Under the pieces are notes generated by a model. The model worked only from the letters and a program-made list of their open reading frames with translations, had not been told where the DNA came from and did not search any database. A stretch of 64,000 bases of DNA from Streptomyces sp. Ag109_O5-10 (GTDB lineage: Bacteria; Actinomycetota; Actinomycetes; Streptomycetales; Streptomycetaceae), in the NCBI RefSeq assembly GCF_900105755.1, contig NZ_FNTQ01000001.1:4712001-4776000 (forward strand), in the 5' to 3' direction. Each line of letters opens with the position of its first letter. Position 1 is the stretch's first letter. The position numbers and the translations under genes are program-made. Of this stretch, positions 51,365-59,986 are shown in pieces.

Positions 51365-52234
51365 TCAGGCGCGGGCGGCCAGCAGCCGCTCGATCACCAC
51401 GGCCACCCCGTCCTCGTTGTTGGCGACCGTGCGTCCCGAGGCGGCGGCGACGGCGGCGGGGTGGGCGTTGCCCATGGCGTACGACTGACCGGCCCAGGTC
51501 AGCATCTCGACGTCGTTGGGCATGTCCCCGAAGGCGACGACCTCCGTGTGCGAGATGCCGCGTTCGGCGCACTCCTGGGCGAGCGTGCTGGCCTTGGAGA
51601 CACCCGGGCCGCTGATCTCCAGCAGGGCGCTCGGGCTGGACCGCGTGACGGTGGCGCGGTCGCCGACGGCGAGGCGGGCGAGGGTGAGGAAGGCGTCGGG
51701 GTCGAGGTCGGGGTGGAAAGCGAGGATCTTGAGGACGGGCTCGCCGGCGCTCGGCCCGTCGGCCGCGAGGATCTCCTCGGCGGCGAGCAGGTGGTCCGGT
51801 ATCTCAAGGTGCAGCTTGGGATAGGCCGGCTCCTGGTGGAAGCCGTAGGTCTGCTCGATCGCGTACACGGTGCCGGGCGCGGCCTCGCGCAGCAGTCGTA
51901 CCGCGTCCAGCGCGTTCTCCCGGGCCAGGTCGCGCACCTTCACGAAGCGGTGGGCGCCGGGGCCGCCGTGCAGGTCGACCACGGCCGCGCCGTTGCCGCA
52001 GATCGCCAGGCCGTGGCCGTGGACGTGGTCGCTGACGACGTCCATCCAGCGGGCCGGGCGGCCGGTGACGAAGAAGACCTCGATCCCCGCCTCCTCGGCG
52101 GCGGCCAGCGCGGCGACCGTCCTCGGGGAGACCGACTTGTCGTCGCGCAGCAGGGTTCCGTCCAGATCGGTGGCGATCAGCCGGGGCGGGGTCGCGAAGG
52201 CAGGGGTCTCGGGCTGTCGGGTCGCTGAGGTCAC
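51365..52234 (-). CDS. HAD-IIB (Cof-type) phosphatase
   Basis: A 289-residue Cof/YbiV-type HAD phosphatase. Motif I is IATDLDGTLLRDD, motif II VTGRPARW, motif III the Lys in SKASTLAQ, and motif IV VVAFGDMPNDVEML. It probably acts on sugar phosphates or flavin/PLP-like phosphates. It is convergent with cydCD, 19 nt away. The start is uncertain: GTG 52234 (weak GAGAA upstream) or ATG 52252. It is a paralogue of the HAD gene at 62326-63123, 11 kb away. Confidence 0.9.
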   Translation of the reverse strand: MTSATRQPETPAFATPPRLIATDLDGTLLRDDKSVSPRTVAALAAAEEAGIEVFFVTGRPARWMDVVSDHVHGHGLAICGNGAAVVDLHGGPGAHRFVKVRDLARENALDAVRLLREAAPGTVYAIEQTYGFHQEPAYPKLHLEIPDHLLAAEEILAADGPSAGEPVLKILAFHPDLDPDAFLTLARLAVGDRATVTRSSPSALLEISGPGVSKASTLAQECAERGISHTEVVAFGDMPNDVEMLTWAGQSYAMGNAHPAAVAAASGRTVANNEDGVAVVIERLLAARA

Positions 52235-52254
52235 CGCGCCATTCTCGCGCATAT

Positions 52255-52274
52255 GCCCGCACGGCCGTGCGGGC
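52255..52274. other. 20-bp perfect GC palindrome
   Basis: GCCCGCACGGCCGTGCGGGC, between the LLM oxidoreductase stop and the HAD start, both on the minus strand. It may terminate the LLM transcript or act as an operator for the HAD gene. Confidence 0.5.
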
Positions 52275-52342
52275 GGGCGCACAGATGAGACACAGATGAC
52301 TCCGAGGCGCCCCCTGCCGTGCCCCGGCCCTGCCGGGGGGAC

Positions 52343-53245
52343 TCAGCCGAGCTGGGCCGGGGCCTCCATGGCGATCTGCTCGAAGACCTTCTGGTCGGCC
52401 GCGAAGTCCGATTCGGCAATGGGCCAGTGGATCACCAGCTCGGTGAAGCCCAGCTCCTGGTGGCGGCCGGCGAAGTCCACGAAGGCGTCCAGGGACTCCA
52501 GGGGACGGCCGCGGTCCGGGGTGAAGCCGGTGAGCAGGACCTTGTCCAGCTCCGCCGCGTCCCGGCCGATCGCCGCGCAGGCCTCGCCGAGCTTTCCGAG
52601 CTGACCGCGGAGCGCCTCGACCGACTGCTCCGGGGTGCCGTTCTCGTACAGCTTCGGGTCGCCGGTGGTCACCCACGCCTGACCGTGCCGCGCGGCCAGC
52701 TTCAGTCCGCGCGGGCCGGTGGCCGCGACCGCGAAGGGCAGCCGGGGCCGCTGCACACAGCCCGGGATGTCGCGCGCCTCGTGGGCCGAGTAGAACTCGC
52801 CCTCGTACGTCACCGAGTCCTCGGTGAGCAGTCGGTCGAGGAGCGGCACGAACTCGGCGAACCGGTCGGCGCGCTCGCGCGGGGTCCAGGGCTCCTGGCC
52901 CAGCGCGGTGGCGTCGAAGCCGTTGCCGCCCGCGCCGATGCCGAGGGTGACGCGACCGCCGGAGATGTCGTCGAGGGAGATCAGTTCCTTGGCGAGGGGC
53001 ACCGGATGCCGGAAGTTCGGCGAGGTGACAAGGGTGCCGAGGCGCAGTCGGTCGGTGACGGACGCGGCGGCGGTCAACGTCGGGATCGCCCCGAACCACG
53101 GGCCGTCCCGGAAGCTGCGCCAGGACAGGTGGTCGTAGGTGTAGGCGGTGTGGAAACCCAGTTCCTCGGCCCGCGTCCAGGCGGCGGCGCCGCCCTCGCT
53201 CCAGCGGCGGTACGGGAGGATCACGGTGCTCAGACGCAGACTCAT
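52343..53245 (-). CDS. LLM class F420-dependent oxidoreductase
   Basis: A 300-residue luciferase-like monooxygenase-fold protein. It shows LSTVILPYRRW near the start, TLVTSPNFRHPVPLAKELISLDDISGGRVTLGIGAGGNGFDATALG, and PFAVAATGPRGLKLAARHGQAWVTTG, all typical of actinobacterial LLM enzymes, which mostly use F420. The substrate is unknown. ATG 53245 lies 7 nt after TAGTCT (minus strand, 53258-53253), so the gene is probably leaderless. Confidence 0.88.
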   Translation of the reverse strand: MSLRLSTVILPYRRWSEGGAAAWTRAEELGFHTAYTYDHLSWRSFRDGPWFGAIPTLTAAASVTDRLRLGTLVTSPNFRHPVPLAKELISLDDISGGRVTLGIGAGGNGFDATALGQEPWTPRERADRFAEFVPLLDRLLTEDSVTYEGEFYSAHEARDIPGCVQRPRLPFAVAATGPRGLKLAARHGQAWVTTGDPKLYENGTPEQSVEALRGQLGKLGEACAAIGRDAAELDKVLLTGFTPDRGRPLESLDAFVDFAGRHQELGFTELVIHWPIAESDFAADQKVFEQIAMEAPAQLG

Positions 53246-53387
53246 GCGTCCGAGACTAAAGGGACCCGCCGGAACGGCCGAAACGCTCACCGTATGAGGC
53301 TGCTCGGCCACGGCGTGAGCAGGTACGCGGCCACCTGCTCCCGGTACGTGCGGTCTCCGGGCAGCGGTACGACCAGCGGGGCCGGGG

Positions 53388-53963
53388 TCAGTGGGATTCG
53401 GGGAAGCGCAGGTAACGCGGCGGAACCGCCCGCGTCAGCCACACCCCGTTCGCGCTGATCTGGAAGACGTGCCCGTCCCGGTGCATCGCGGCCGCGTCCA
53501 CCGACAGCACGACGGGGCGTCCGCGCCGGGCACCGATCCGCGTCGCGGTCTCCCGGTCCGCCGAGAGATGCACGTCGTGCCTGTTCATCGGTCTGAGGCC
53601 CTCGCTCCGGATCGCGTCCAGGTTCCGGGCCACGGCGCCGTGGTAGAGGTACGGCGGCGGGGTCGCGGGGGGCAGTCCTAGGTCGACGTCGACGCTGTGG
53701 CCCTGGCTGGCGCGGATCCGGGTGCCTTCGACGGCGAACCGCTGCTTGTCGTTGGCGGCGACGACGTGGTCCAGTTCCTCGCGGCTGACCGGGAAACCGT
53801 GCGCCGCTGCCGCCGCGAGCAGCGTGTCGATCTCCACCCAGCCCGCCTCGTCCAGGCTGAGCCCGAGACGTTCGGGCTGGTGGCGCAGGTGTTTCGAGAG
53901 GTACTTCGACACCTTCACAGTGCGCCGCTCGTCCGGTGTCCGGTCGTTGTGTCTCGCGTTCAT
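53388..53963 (-). CDS. kptA: RNA 2'-phosphotransferase (Tpt1/KptA)
   Basis: A 191-residue KptA/Tpt1 protein, which moves a 2'-phosphate from RNA to NAD+. Motifs: KVSKYLSKHLRHQPERLGLSLDEAGWVEIDTLL at the start, RIRASQGHSVDVDLG (the H of GHS), YHGAVARNLDAIRSEGLRPMNRHDVHLSADRE and a C-terminal NGVWLTRAVPPRYL. In bacteria it probably acts in RNA repair or ADP-ribose metabolism. ATG 53963 is the start closest to the conserved block. Confidence 0.93.
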   Translation of the reverse strand: MNARHNDRTPDERRTVKVSKYLSKHLRHQPERLGLSLDEAGWVEIDTLLAAAAAHGFPVSREELDHVVAANDKQRFAVEGTRIRASQGHSVDVDLGLPPATPPPYLYHGAVARNLDAIRSEGLRPMNRHDVHLSADRETATRIGARRGRPVVLSVDAAAMHRDGHVFQISANGVWLTRAVPPRYLRFPESH

Positions 53964-54018
53964 GCCATCAGCGTGCCGGGCGGGACGCGGATCACGCAGA
54001 TATTTTCCGCCGCAGGTT

Positions 54019-54072
54019 TGATCCACAACCAAGTGCGGTTATCCACAAGGAAATTGGCAGAGCTGTGGACAA
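54019..54072. promoter_or_regulatory. Cluster of three DnaA boxes
   Basis: TGATCCACA (54019-54027, one mismatch), TTATCCACA (54039-54047, exact) and TGTGGACAA (54064-54072, exact on the minus strand). It lies in the 109-nt gap between kptA and the merR-type gene. Confidence 0.65.
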
Positions 54073-55032
54073 CTACCGGGCAGTTCGCGGTGTTTCGTCA
54101 AGATCGTTAACTGAGCTGTGATCTGCGGCCAGGGCATCCAAGTGCCGTGCGTCGACCTCGCGTTCGGCGGCAAGAGCGATGAATTCGGCGATGCGGTCCG
54201 GGCCAACCAGGCGCCGGACGGCCTGAACCGTCTCGGCGGGGAGAGGGACGCCACGGGTCTCGTCCGAGGCCTTCGGCGGTTCCCCCGCGACGAGCCGGCG
54301 ACGCACCTCACGGGTGGCGAACAGGCGCATCGCGCGGGCCAGTTCGGCGTCCACCGTCTGCCGGGCCAGGGGGCGCAGGCGGCGTACCAGCGAAGCCGCC
54401 TCGGCCGCGTCGGCGTCGGTGCGGTGGCCGGGGTCGTCGAGGTAGCGGGCGAAGACGTGCTCGGTGGTGAACTCCAGGAAACGGGCGGCTATGTGCTCAA
54501 CCTGAAGTCTCAACTCCCGCAGGTGCTCGGAGATCGCGGAGAGCGGGACGCCGGCCGCGTACAACTCGGCCGCCACGGAGAGCTCTTGGGGGCTCGGGGC
54601 GAGGAAGGAGCCGGGGTCGTCGGCCACCGGCTCCAGTACGCCCAGTGCCACGGCCTCGGCCACGGCCGCGTCGTCGGGGGAGCCGCCGAAGCGGTCGTCC
54701 AGCTCGGCGCGGGTCAGGCGCACCGGTTCCTCGTCGGTCCATGGGCCCTCGGCCTCGGTGACGAGCCCGAGGACGCCGGCCAGGCCGCGGCCGGTGTCCC
54801 AGGCGTCGAGCAACTCCTTGATGGAGGCGAGGGTGTAGCCGCGGGAGAGGAGGTCGGCGATCTGGTGGAGGCGGGTGAGGTGGACGTCGGAGTAGAGGTT
54901 GGCGCGGCCCTGGCGTTCGGGGCGGGGGAGGAGGCCCTTGTCCTGGTAGGCGCGGACGGTCCGGACGGTGGTGCGGGAGAGGCGGGCGAGGTCCTCGATG
55001 CGGTAGGTGGGGGTGGCCGGGGGGTCGGTCAC
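54073..55032 (-). CDS. MerR family transcriptional regulator
   Basis: A 319-residue MerR-like regulator. The DNA-binding part is YRIEDLARLSRTTVRTVRAYQDKGLLPRPERQGRANLYSDVHLTRLHQIADLLSRGYTLASIKELLDAW (residues ~9-78). A long helical C-terminus (~220 residues) replaces the short metal-binding end, as in larger effector-sensing MerR proteins. GTG 55032 has GGAG 8 nt upstream. Its leader carries a 9-bp tandem repeat. It probably controls the neighbouring M24/hydrolase-SDR operon (inference). Confidence 0.88.
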   Translation of the reverse strand: MTDPPATPTYRIEDLARLSRTTVRTVRAYQDKGLLPRPERQGRANLYSDVHLTRLHQIADLLSRGYTLASIKELLDAWDTGRGLAGVLGLVTEAEGPWTDEEPVRLTRAELDDRFGGSPDDAAVAEAVALGVLEPVADDPGSFLAPSPQELSVAAELYAAGVPLSAISEHLRELRLQVEHIAARFLEFTTEHVFARYLDDPGHRTDADAAEAASLVRRLRPLARQTVDAELARAMRLFATREVRRRLVAGEPPKASDETRGVPLPAETVQAVRRLVGPDRIAEFIALAAEREVDARHLDALAADHSSVNDLDETPRTAR

Positions 55033-55046
55033 GTGGGGTGCTCCTT

Positions 55047-55136
55047 GGCAGGTGCGGCAGGTGCGGCAGGTGCGGCAGGTGCGGCAGGTGCGGCAGGTGC
55101 GGCTGGTGCGGTAGGTGAGGCTGGTGAGGCTGGGCG
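55047..55136. repeat. 9-bp tandem repeat (VNTR-like)
   Basis: Six perfect copies of GGCAGGTGC (55047-55100), then about four degenerate copies (GGCTGGTGC, GGTAGGTGA, GGCTGGTGA, GGCTGGGCG). It lies 14 nt upstream of the merR start. The following 55137-55258 is low-complexity GC-rich DNA with nothing else recognised. Confidence 0.9.
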
Positions 55137-55258
55137 GGAGCTGGGGCCGGGGTGGGGGTGGGGACGCTTGCCGGCGCTTGGCAGGGTGTGGCTGCGCCCG
55201 CCCGTGCCGCCCCGGCGGCTCGACTGCCCGCAGCTGAGCAGCCCCGTAGGGGGCACGG

Positions 55259-57019
55259 CTACAGCTTGGGCTCCACCCGCGCGATCCTTCGCAGCACCCC
55301 CGGCGCCAGCCGCGACAGCACCCGTGCCCCGCGCGCCTCCGGTGTGACCGGTACCACCGCGCGGTTGTGTTCCACCGCCTCCAGGATCGCCGAAGCGACC
55401 TTCTCCGGGGGGTAGTTGCGCATCCCGTACAGCCGGGCGGAGCGCTTCTGCCGACGGCGCTGTTCCTCCTCGTCGACCCCGGTGAAGCGGGCCGTCGACG
55501 TGATGTTCGTATTGATGAGGCCGGGGCAGATCGCCGTCACCCCGATGCGCTGCGGGGCGAGTTCGGCGCGCAGGCACTCGGACAGCATCAGCACCGCCGC
55601 CTTGGAGGTGCTGTAGGCAGGCAGCGCACGGGAGGGCAGGTAGGCCGCCGCCGACGCGACGTTCACGATGTGGCCGCCCTGGGCGCGGTCCGCCATCCGG
55701 GCCCCGAAGAGGCGGCAACCGTGGATCACGCCCCAGAGGTTGACGTCCAGGACGCGCCGCCAGTCCTCCGTCGTCGTCGTGAAGAAGGAGCCGGACAGGC
55801 CGATGCCCGCGTTGTTGACCAGCACGTCCAGGACGCCGTACTCGCGGTGGACCTTCTCCGCGAGCTTCTCCATGGCCTGCTCGTCGGAGACGTCGGCCGT
55901 CTCCGCCCAGGCGTCCGCCGCGCCGACCAGCCGGGACAGCTCGGCGGTGCGGGCCGCCGCCTCCGCGTCCCGGTCCACCGCCACCACCCGCGCGCCCGCC
56001 TCGGCGAACGCGAACGCCGTCGCCCGGCCGATGCCGCTGCCCGCGCCGGTGACCAGCACCAACTGACCCCCGAACCGCTGGGCGTGGCGGTCGGCGGGCT
56101 TCGGCTCCGACCCCGGGCCGTCCTCCACGGATCTCACGAACTCCTCGATCCAGGCCGCGACCTGGTCCGGCCGGGTGCGCGGGATCCAGTGTTTGTCCGG
56201 CAGGGTGCGGCGGGTGAGCCGGGGCACCCAGCGCTCCAGGTCGTCGTAGAGCCGCTCGGAGAGGAACGCGTCGCCGAGGGGCGTGATGAGCTGCACGGGC
56301 GCGTGCGCGTACGCGTCCTCGCGCGGGCGGCGCAGCCGGGCCCGTACGTTGTCGCGGTACAGCCAGGCGCCGTGTGCCGCGTCCGAGGGCAGGGAGGACG
56401 TGGGGTAGTCCCCCGCCGGGAGCCTCTCCGCCCGCTGCAGGATCCCCGGCCAGGCCTTGCCGAGGGGGCCGCGCCAGGCCAGTTCGGGCAGGGCGGGGGT
56501 GTGCAGCAGGTACACGTACCAGGACTTGGCGCCCTGGCCGAGGAGCTGGCCCACCCGGCGGGGGGTCGGGCGCCGCACGCGCGCGTCGATCCAGTGCCCG
56601 AAGTGGTCCAGGGACGGACCGGACATCGACGTGAAGGAGGCGATGCGGCCCTCCGTGCGCCCCACCGTGGCGAACTCCCAGGATTGCACCGAGCCCCAGT
56701 CGTGGCCGACGAGGTGCACCGGTCGGTCCGGGCTCACCTCGTCGATCACCGCGAGGAAGTCGTCCGTGAGCTTGGCCAGGGTGAAGCCGCCGCGCAGCGG
56801 CTTGGGGGCGGTGGAGCGGCCGTGGCCGCGGACGTCGTACAGGACGACGTGGAAGCGTTCGGCGAGGCGGGCCGCGACCGCGGACCAGACCTCCTTGCTG
56901 TCCGGGTAGCCGTGGACGAGGACGACCGTCGGGTTCGCCGGGTCGCCCAGCTCCGCCACGCACAGGTCGACGCCGCCGGTACGCACCCGGCGCTCGCGCG
57001 CGCCTTCGATCCCGCTCAC
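55259..57019 (-). CDS. Alpha/beta hydrolase - short-chain dehydrogenase fusion (EphD-like)
   Basis: A 586-residue two-domain protein. The N-terminal ~290 residues are an alpha/beta hydrolase of the epoxide-hydrolase type (VVLVHGYPDSKEVW; nucleophile Asp in VGHDWGSVQSW; HKDW-like DKHWIPR near the end). The C-terminal ~275 residues are a short-chain dehydrogenase (VLVTGAGSGIGRATAFAFAEAG; NNAGIG; catalytic YSTSK in LPAYSTSKAAVLML). This layout is that of mycobacterial EphD. The GTG at 57019 overlaps the M24 stop (GTGA), so the two are coupled. Confidence 0.92.
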   Translation of the reverse strand: MSGIEGARERRVRTGGVDLCVAELGDPANPTVVLVHGYPDSKEVWSAVAARLAERFHVVLYDVRGHGRSTAPKPLRGGFTLAKLTDDFLAVIDEVSPDRPVHLVGHDWGSVQSWEFATVGRTEGRIASFTSMSGPSLDHFGHWIDARVRRPTPRRVGQLLGQGAKSWYVYLLHTPALPELAWRGPLGKAWPGILQRAERLPAGDYPTSSLPSDAAHGAWLYRDNVRARLRRPREDAYAHAPVQLITPLGDAFLSERLYDDLERWVPRLTRRTLPDKHWIPRTRPDQVAAWIEEFVRSVEDGPGSEPKPADRHAQRFGGQLVLVTGAGSGIGRATAFAFAEAGARVVAVDRDAEAAARTAELSRLVGAADAWAETADVSDEQAMEKLAEKVHREYGVLDVLVNNAGIGLSGSFFTTTTEDWRRVLDVNLWGVIHGCRLFGARMADRAQGGHIVNVASAAAYLPSRALPAYSTSKAAVLMLSECLRAELAPQRIGVTAICPGLINTNITSTARFTGVDEEEQRRRQKRSARLYGMRNYPPEKVASAILEAVEHNRAVVPVTPEARGARVLSRLAPGVLRRIARVEPKL

Positions 57020-57876
57020 TTGTCCTCCGCCCAGCGCCGCACGTGCGGCAGATCGTCGTCCAGCCAGAAGGCGCTCTGCTCGGGGTCCCGGGAGTCGGTG
57101 ACCACGAGGATCTCCTCGAACTTGGCCCCCGTGCCGCGGAAGCCGAGGTGCGGTTCGACCGCCCACAGGCCCGGTTGCGGCGGGTGGTCGGAGAAGCGGT
57201 ACGGCGACCACAGAGGGGACCAGCCCTCGCGGTGGCCGTGCAGCGCGTCGGCCGCGAGGCCCTTCAGGGACTGGGTGCCGAACCCGAAGAGGTGCGGCGA
57301 CCAGCGGCGCTGCTTCACCCGGTCCACCTTGTGGGCGATCACGCCGAAGGGGTACGCGCGATGCCGGTTGGCGTAGCCCTGGCGGACCATGAGGCGGTCC
57401 ACGTCCTCGTAGATCTCGCGCAGCGGGCGCCGCTCGCGCACCTCGCGCAGGATCAGCTCCCGGTGCGCCTCCAGGTCGGTCATCAGCCGGTCCTGCACGG
57501 GGTTGGGGCCGAGGGAGCCCGAGTAGCCGATGTCGGCCGTGTAACCCTCGTACACCGGGGCCAGGTCCAGGATGAACGGCATGCCGGGCGCCAGCCGGCG
57601 GTCGGTCGGGAAGAACTGCAGCGGTATGCGGAAGTCCGTGAACGCCGTGCGGTCGCCGAACCAGGCGAAGGGGAGGTGGAACCAGTCCCGCACGCCCCGG
57701 GCGCGCAGCCACTCGCGCTGCATCCGGGCCGCCTCGCGCTCGGTGATCCCCGGCACCAGCCGGGCCGCCACCGCCTCCGCGCACTCGTACGCGAGCCGCT
57801 GCACCCGCCGGAAACCCCCGAGCTCCGTGGCGCGTTCTTCCTTCGATGCCACTGCCGATGCCACTGCCGTCGTCAT
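57016..57876 (-). CDS. M24 family metallopeptidase (Xaa-Pro aminopeptidase-like)
   Basis: A 286-residue 'pita-bread' fold M24 protein. Metal ligands fit the Asp pair in LDLAPVYEGYTADIGYSG, the His in YPFGVIAHKVD and Glu residues in WAVEPHLGFRGTGAKFEEILVVTD. Some M24 members are non-peptidase enzymes, so activity on peptides is not certain. It is the first gene of the operon with the hydrolase-SDR fusion. ATG 57876 is preferred; an in-frame ATG at 57966 lies further upstream. Confidence 0.82.
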   Translation of the reverse strand: MTTAVASAVASKEERATELGGFRRVQRLAYECAEAVAARLVPGITEREAARMQREWLRARGVRDWFHLPFAWFGDRTAFTDFRIPLQFFPTDRRLAPGMPFILDLAPVYEGYTADIGYSGSLGPNPVQDRLMTDLEAHRELILREVRERRPLREIYEDVDRLMVRQGYANRHRAYPFGVIAHKVDRVKQRRWSPHLFGFGTQSLKGLAADALHGHREGWSPLWSPYRFSDHPPQPGLWAVEPHLGFRGTGAKFEEILVVTDSRDPEQSAFWLDDDLPHVRRWAEDK

Positions 57877-57926
57877 CCGCCCCGTCCCGTCCCCGTCTCC
57901 GTCGACTGCGGTACGTGCCCGTAACT

Positions 57927-57946
57927 TGACACTGGTGAATGTGACA
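57927..57946. promoter_or_regulatory. Direct repeat upstream of the M24 operon
   Basis: TGACA occurs at 57927-57931 and 57942-57946, 15 bp apart, in the AT-richer part of the divergent gap. It may be an operator for the nearby MerR or another activator. Confidence 0.3.
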
Positions 57947-57983
57947 GTTGTTAGAGGCGACGTCAATAGGCCGGGGTGCGGCC

Positions 57984-57992
57984 TGTGGATAA
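57984..57992. promoter_or_regulatory. Single exact DnaA box
   Basis: TGTGGATAA (complement of TTATCCACA), alone in the divergent gap between the M24 operon and the ABC operon. Confidence 0.45.
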
Positions 57993-58107
57993 CTCTGAGT
58001 AGCTCTCAGGCAGGGGATCCCCTAGGGCCCCGTAATACTCGAGAGTGACGTGAAGACGGCTCCAGGGTCTGACGACCCCAGTGGCGCGGGTCACTACCTT
58101 CTATGGC

Positions 58108-59091
58108 GTGACTGTGATCGCGACCGAAAGCCTGAGCAAGCGGTTCCCCCGGGTGACCGCGCTCGACCGGCTGTCCGTGGACATCGGACCCGGTGTGACC
58201 GGGCTCGTCGGTGCCAATGGCGCCGGCAAGTCCACCCTGATCAAGATCCTGCTGGGTCTGTCCCCCGCGACCGAGGGCCGCGCCGAAGTGCTCGGCCTCG
58301 ACGTCGCGACCAAGGGCGCCGCCATCCGCGAGCGCGTGGGCTACATGCCGGAGCACGACTGCCTGCCGCCCGACGTCTCGGCCACCGAGTTCGTCGTGCA
58401 CATGGCCCGCATGTCCGGCCTGCCGCCCGCCGCCGCCCGCGAGCGCACCGCCGACACCCTGCGCCACGTCGGGCTCTACGAGGAGCGGTACCGCCCCATC
58501 GGCGGTTACTCCACCGGCATGAAGCAGCGCGTGAAGCTCGCCCAGGCCCTGGTGCACGATCCGCAGCTGGTCTTCCTCGACGAGCCGACCAACGGCCTCG
58601 ACCCGGTCGGCCGCGACGAGATGCTCGGCCTGATCCGCCGCATCCACACCGACTTCGGCATCTCGGTCCTGGTCACCTCGCACCTGCTCGGCGAACTGGA
58701 ACGCACCTGCGACCACGTGGTCGTCGTCGACGGCGGCAAGCTGCTGCGCTCCAGCTCCACCACCGACTTCACGCAGTCCACCACCACCCTCGCCATCGAG
58801 GTCACCGACAGCGACGAGCACCCGGACGGCACCCGCGCGGTGCGCGACGCGCTCCAGGCGCGCGGGGTGGAGACGAACGCCGAGGGCGGCGGCCTCCCCG
58901 GCGCCGGACACATCCTGCTGCTCACCGCCCAGGGCGAGGAGACCTACGACCTCGTCCGCGACGTCGTCGCCGACCTCGGCCTCGGCCTGGTGCGCATGGA
59001 GCAGCGCCGGCACCACATCTCCGAGGTCTTCGCCAGCGACGAGCAGCGGGACGACGAGCAGCGGAAGGAGGCGACCGTCCATGGCGGTTGA
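58108..59091 (+). CDS. ABC transporter ATP-binding protein
   Basis: A 327-residue ABC ATPase of the DrrA/CcmA-like exporter type. Walker A is GANGAGKST, the signature GGYSTGMKQRVKLAQALVHDPQ, and Walker B LVFLDEPTNGLD; a helical/beta tail follows. GTG 58108 lies 7 nt after TACCTT (58095-58100), so the mRNA is probably leaderless. It is the first gene of a four-gene operon ATPase-permease-ATPase-permease. The substrate is unknown. Confidence 0.92.
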   Translation: MTVIATESLSKRFPRVTALDRLSVDIGPGVTGLVGANGAGKSTLIKILLGLSPATEGRAEVLGLDVATKGAAIRERVGYMPEHDCLPPDVSATEFVVHMARMSGLPPAAARERTADTLRHVGLYEERYRPIGGYSTGMKQRVKLAQALVHDPQLVFLDEPTNGLDPVGRDEMLGLIRRIHTDFGISVLVTSHLLGELERTCDHVVVVDGGKLLRSSSTTDFTQSTTTLAIEVTDSDEHPDGTRAVRDALQARGVETNAEGGGLPGAGHILLLTAQGEETYDLVRDVVADLGLGLVRMEQRRHHISEVFASDEQRDDEQRKEATVHGG

Positions 59092-59986
59092 CCAGCCCAT
59101 CGCAGGACCGGGCGACCAGTCCCGCATCCACGACATCGGCTACCGCGGCTACGACGGCCCGCGCCTGGGCCGTGGGTACGCCCGCCTGTCCCTCTACTCG
59201 CAGACCCTGCGCGGCTCCTACGGCCTCGGCCGCTCGGTGAAGTCCAAGGTGCTGCCCATGCTGCTGTTCGCGGTGATGTGCGTGCCGGCGGCCATCATGG
59301 TGGCGGTCGCCGTCGCCACCAAGGCGCACGACCTGCCGGTCACCTACACGCGGTACGCGATCATCATGCAGGCCGTCATCAGCCTGTACGTCGCCTCGCA
59401 GGCCCCCCAGGCGGTCTCCCGCGACCTGCGCTTCAAGACCATCCCGCTGTACTTCTCGCGGCCCATCGAGACCGCCGACTACGTCCAGGCCAAGTTCGCG
59501 GCCCTGGCGTCCGCGATGTTCATCCTGACCGGCGCCCCGCTGGTCGTGCTGTACGTCGGCGCCCTGCTCGCCAAGATGGACTTCGCCCACCAGAGCAAGG
59601 GGTTCGGCCAGGGACTGGTCTCGGTGGCCCTGCTCTCCCTCCTCTTCGCCGGCATCGGCCTGGTCATCGCGTCGGTCACCCCGCGCCGCGGCTTCGGCAT
59701 CGCCGCCGTGATCGCCGTACTGACCATCTCCTACGGGGCGGTCTCCACCCTCCAGGCCATCGCCGACTCCCAGGGCAGCACCGGTGCGATCCCGTGGATC
59801 GGCCTGTTCTCGCCGGTCACCCTGATCGGCGGCCTGAGCACCGCGCTGCTCGGCGGCACCAACACCTTCCCGGGCGGCGACGGCCCCTCCCACGCCCAGG
59901 GCGCGGTGTACCTGCTCGTCGTCCTCGGCCTGATCGCCGCCTGCTACGGCCTTCTGCTGCGCCGCTACAAGAAGGTGGGACTGTGA
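59081..59986 (+). CDS. ABC transporter permease (ABC-2 type)
   Basis: A 301-residue membrane protein with about six helices. The soluble N-terminus (IHDIGYRGYDGPRLGRGYARLSLYSQTLRGSYG) is typical of this actinobacterial ABC-2 permease group. It overlaps the first ATPase gene by 11 nt and the second by 4 nt (GTGA), so the set is translationally coupled. Confidence 0.9.
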   Translation: MAVDQPIAGPGDQSRIHDIGYRGYDGPRLGRGYARLSLYSQTLRGSYGLGRSVKSKVLPMLLFAVMCVPAAIMVAVAVATKAHDLPVTYTRYAIIMQAVISLYVASQAPQAVSRDLRFKTIPLYFSRPIETADYVQAKFAALASAMFILTGAPLVVLYVGALLAKMDFAHQSKGFGQGLVSVALLSLLFAGIGLVIASVTPRRGFGIAAVIAVLTISYGAVSTLQAIADSQGSTGAIPWIGLFSPVTLIGGLSTALLGGTNTFPGGDGPSHAQGAVYLLVVLGLIAACYGLLLRRYKKVGL

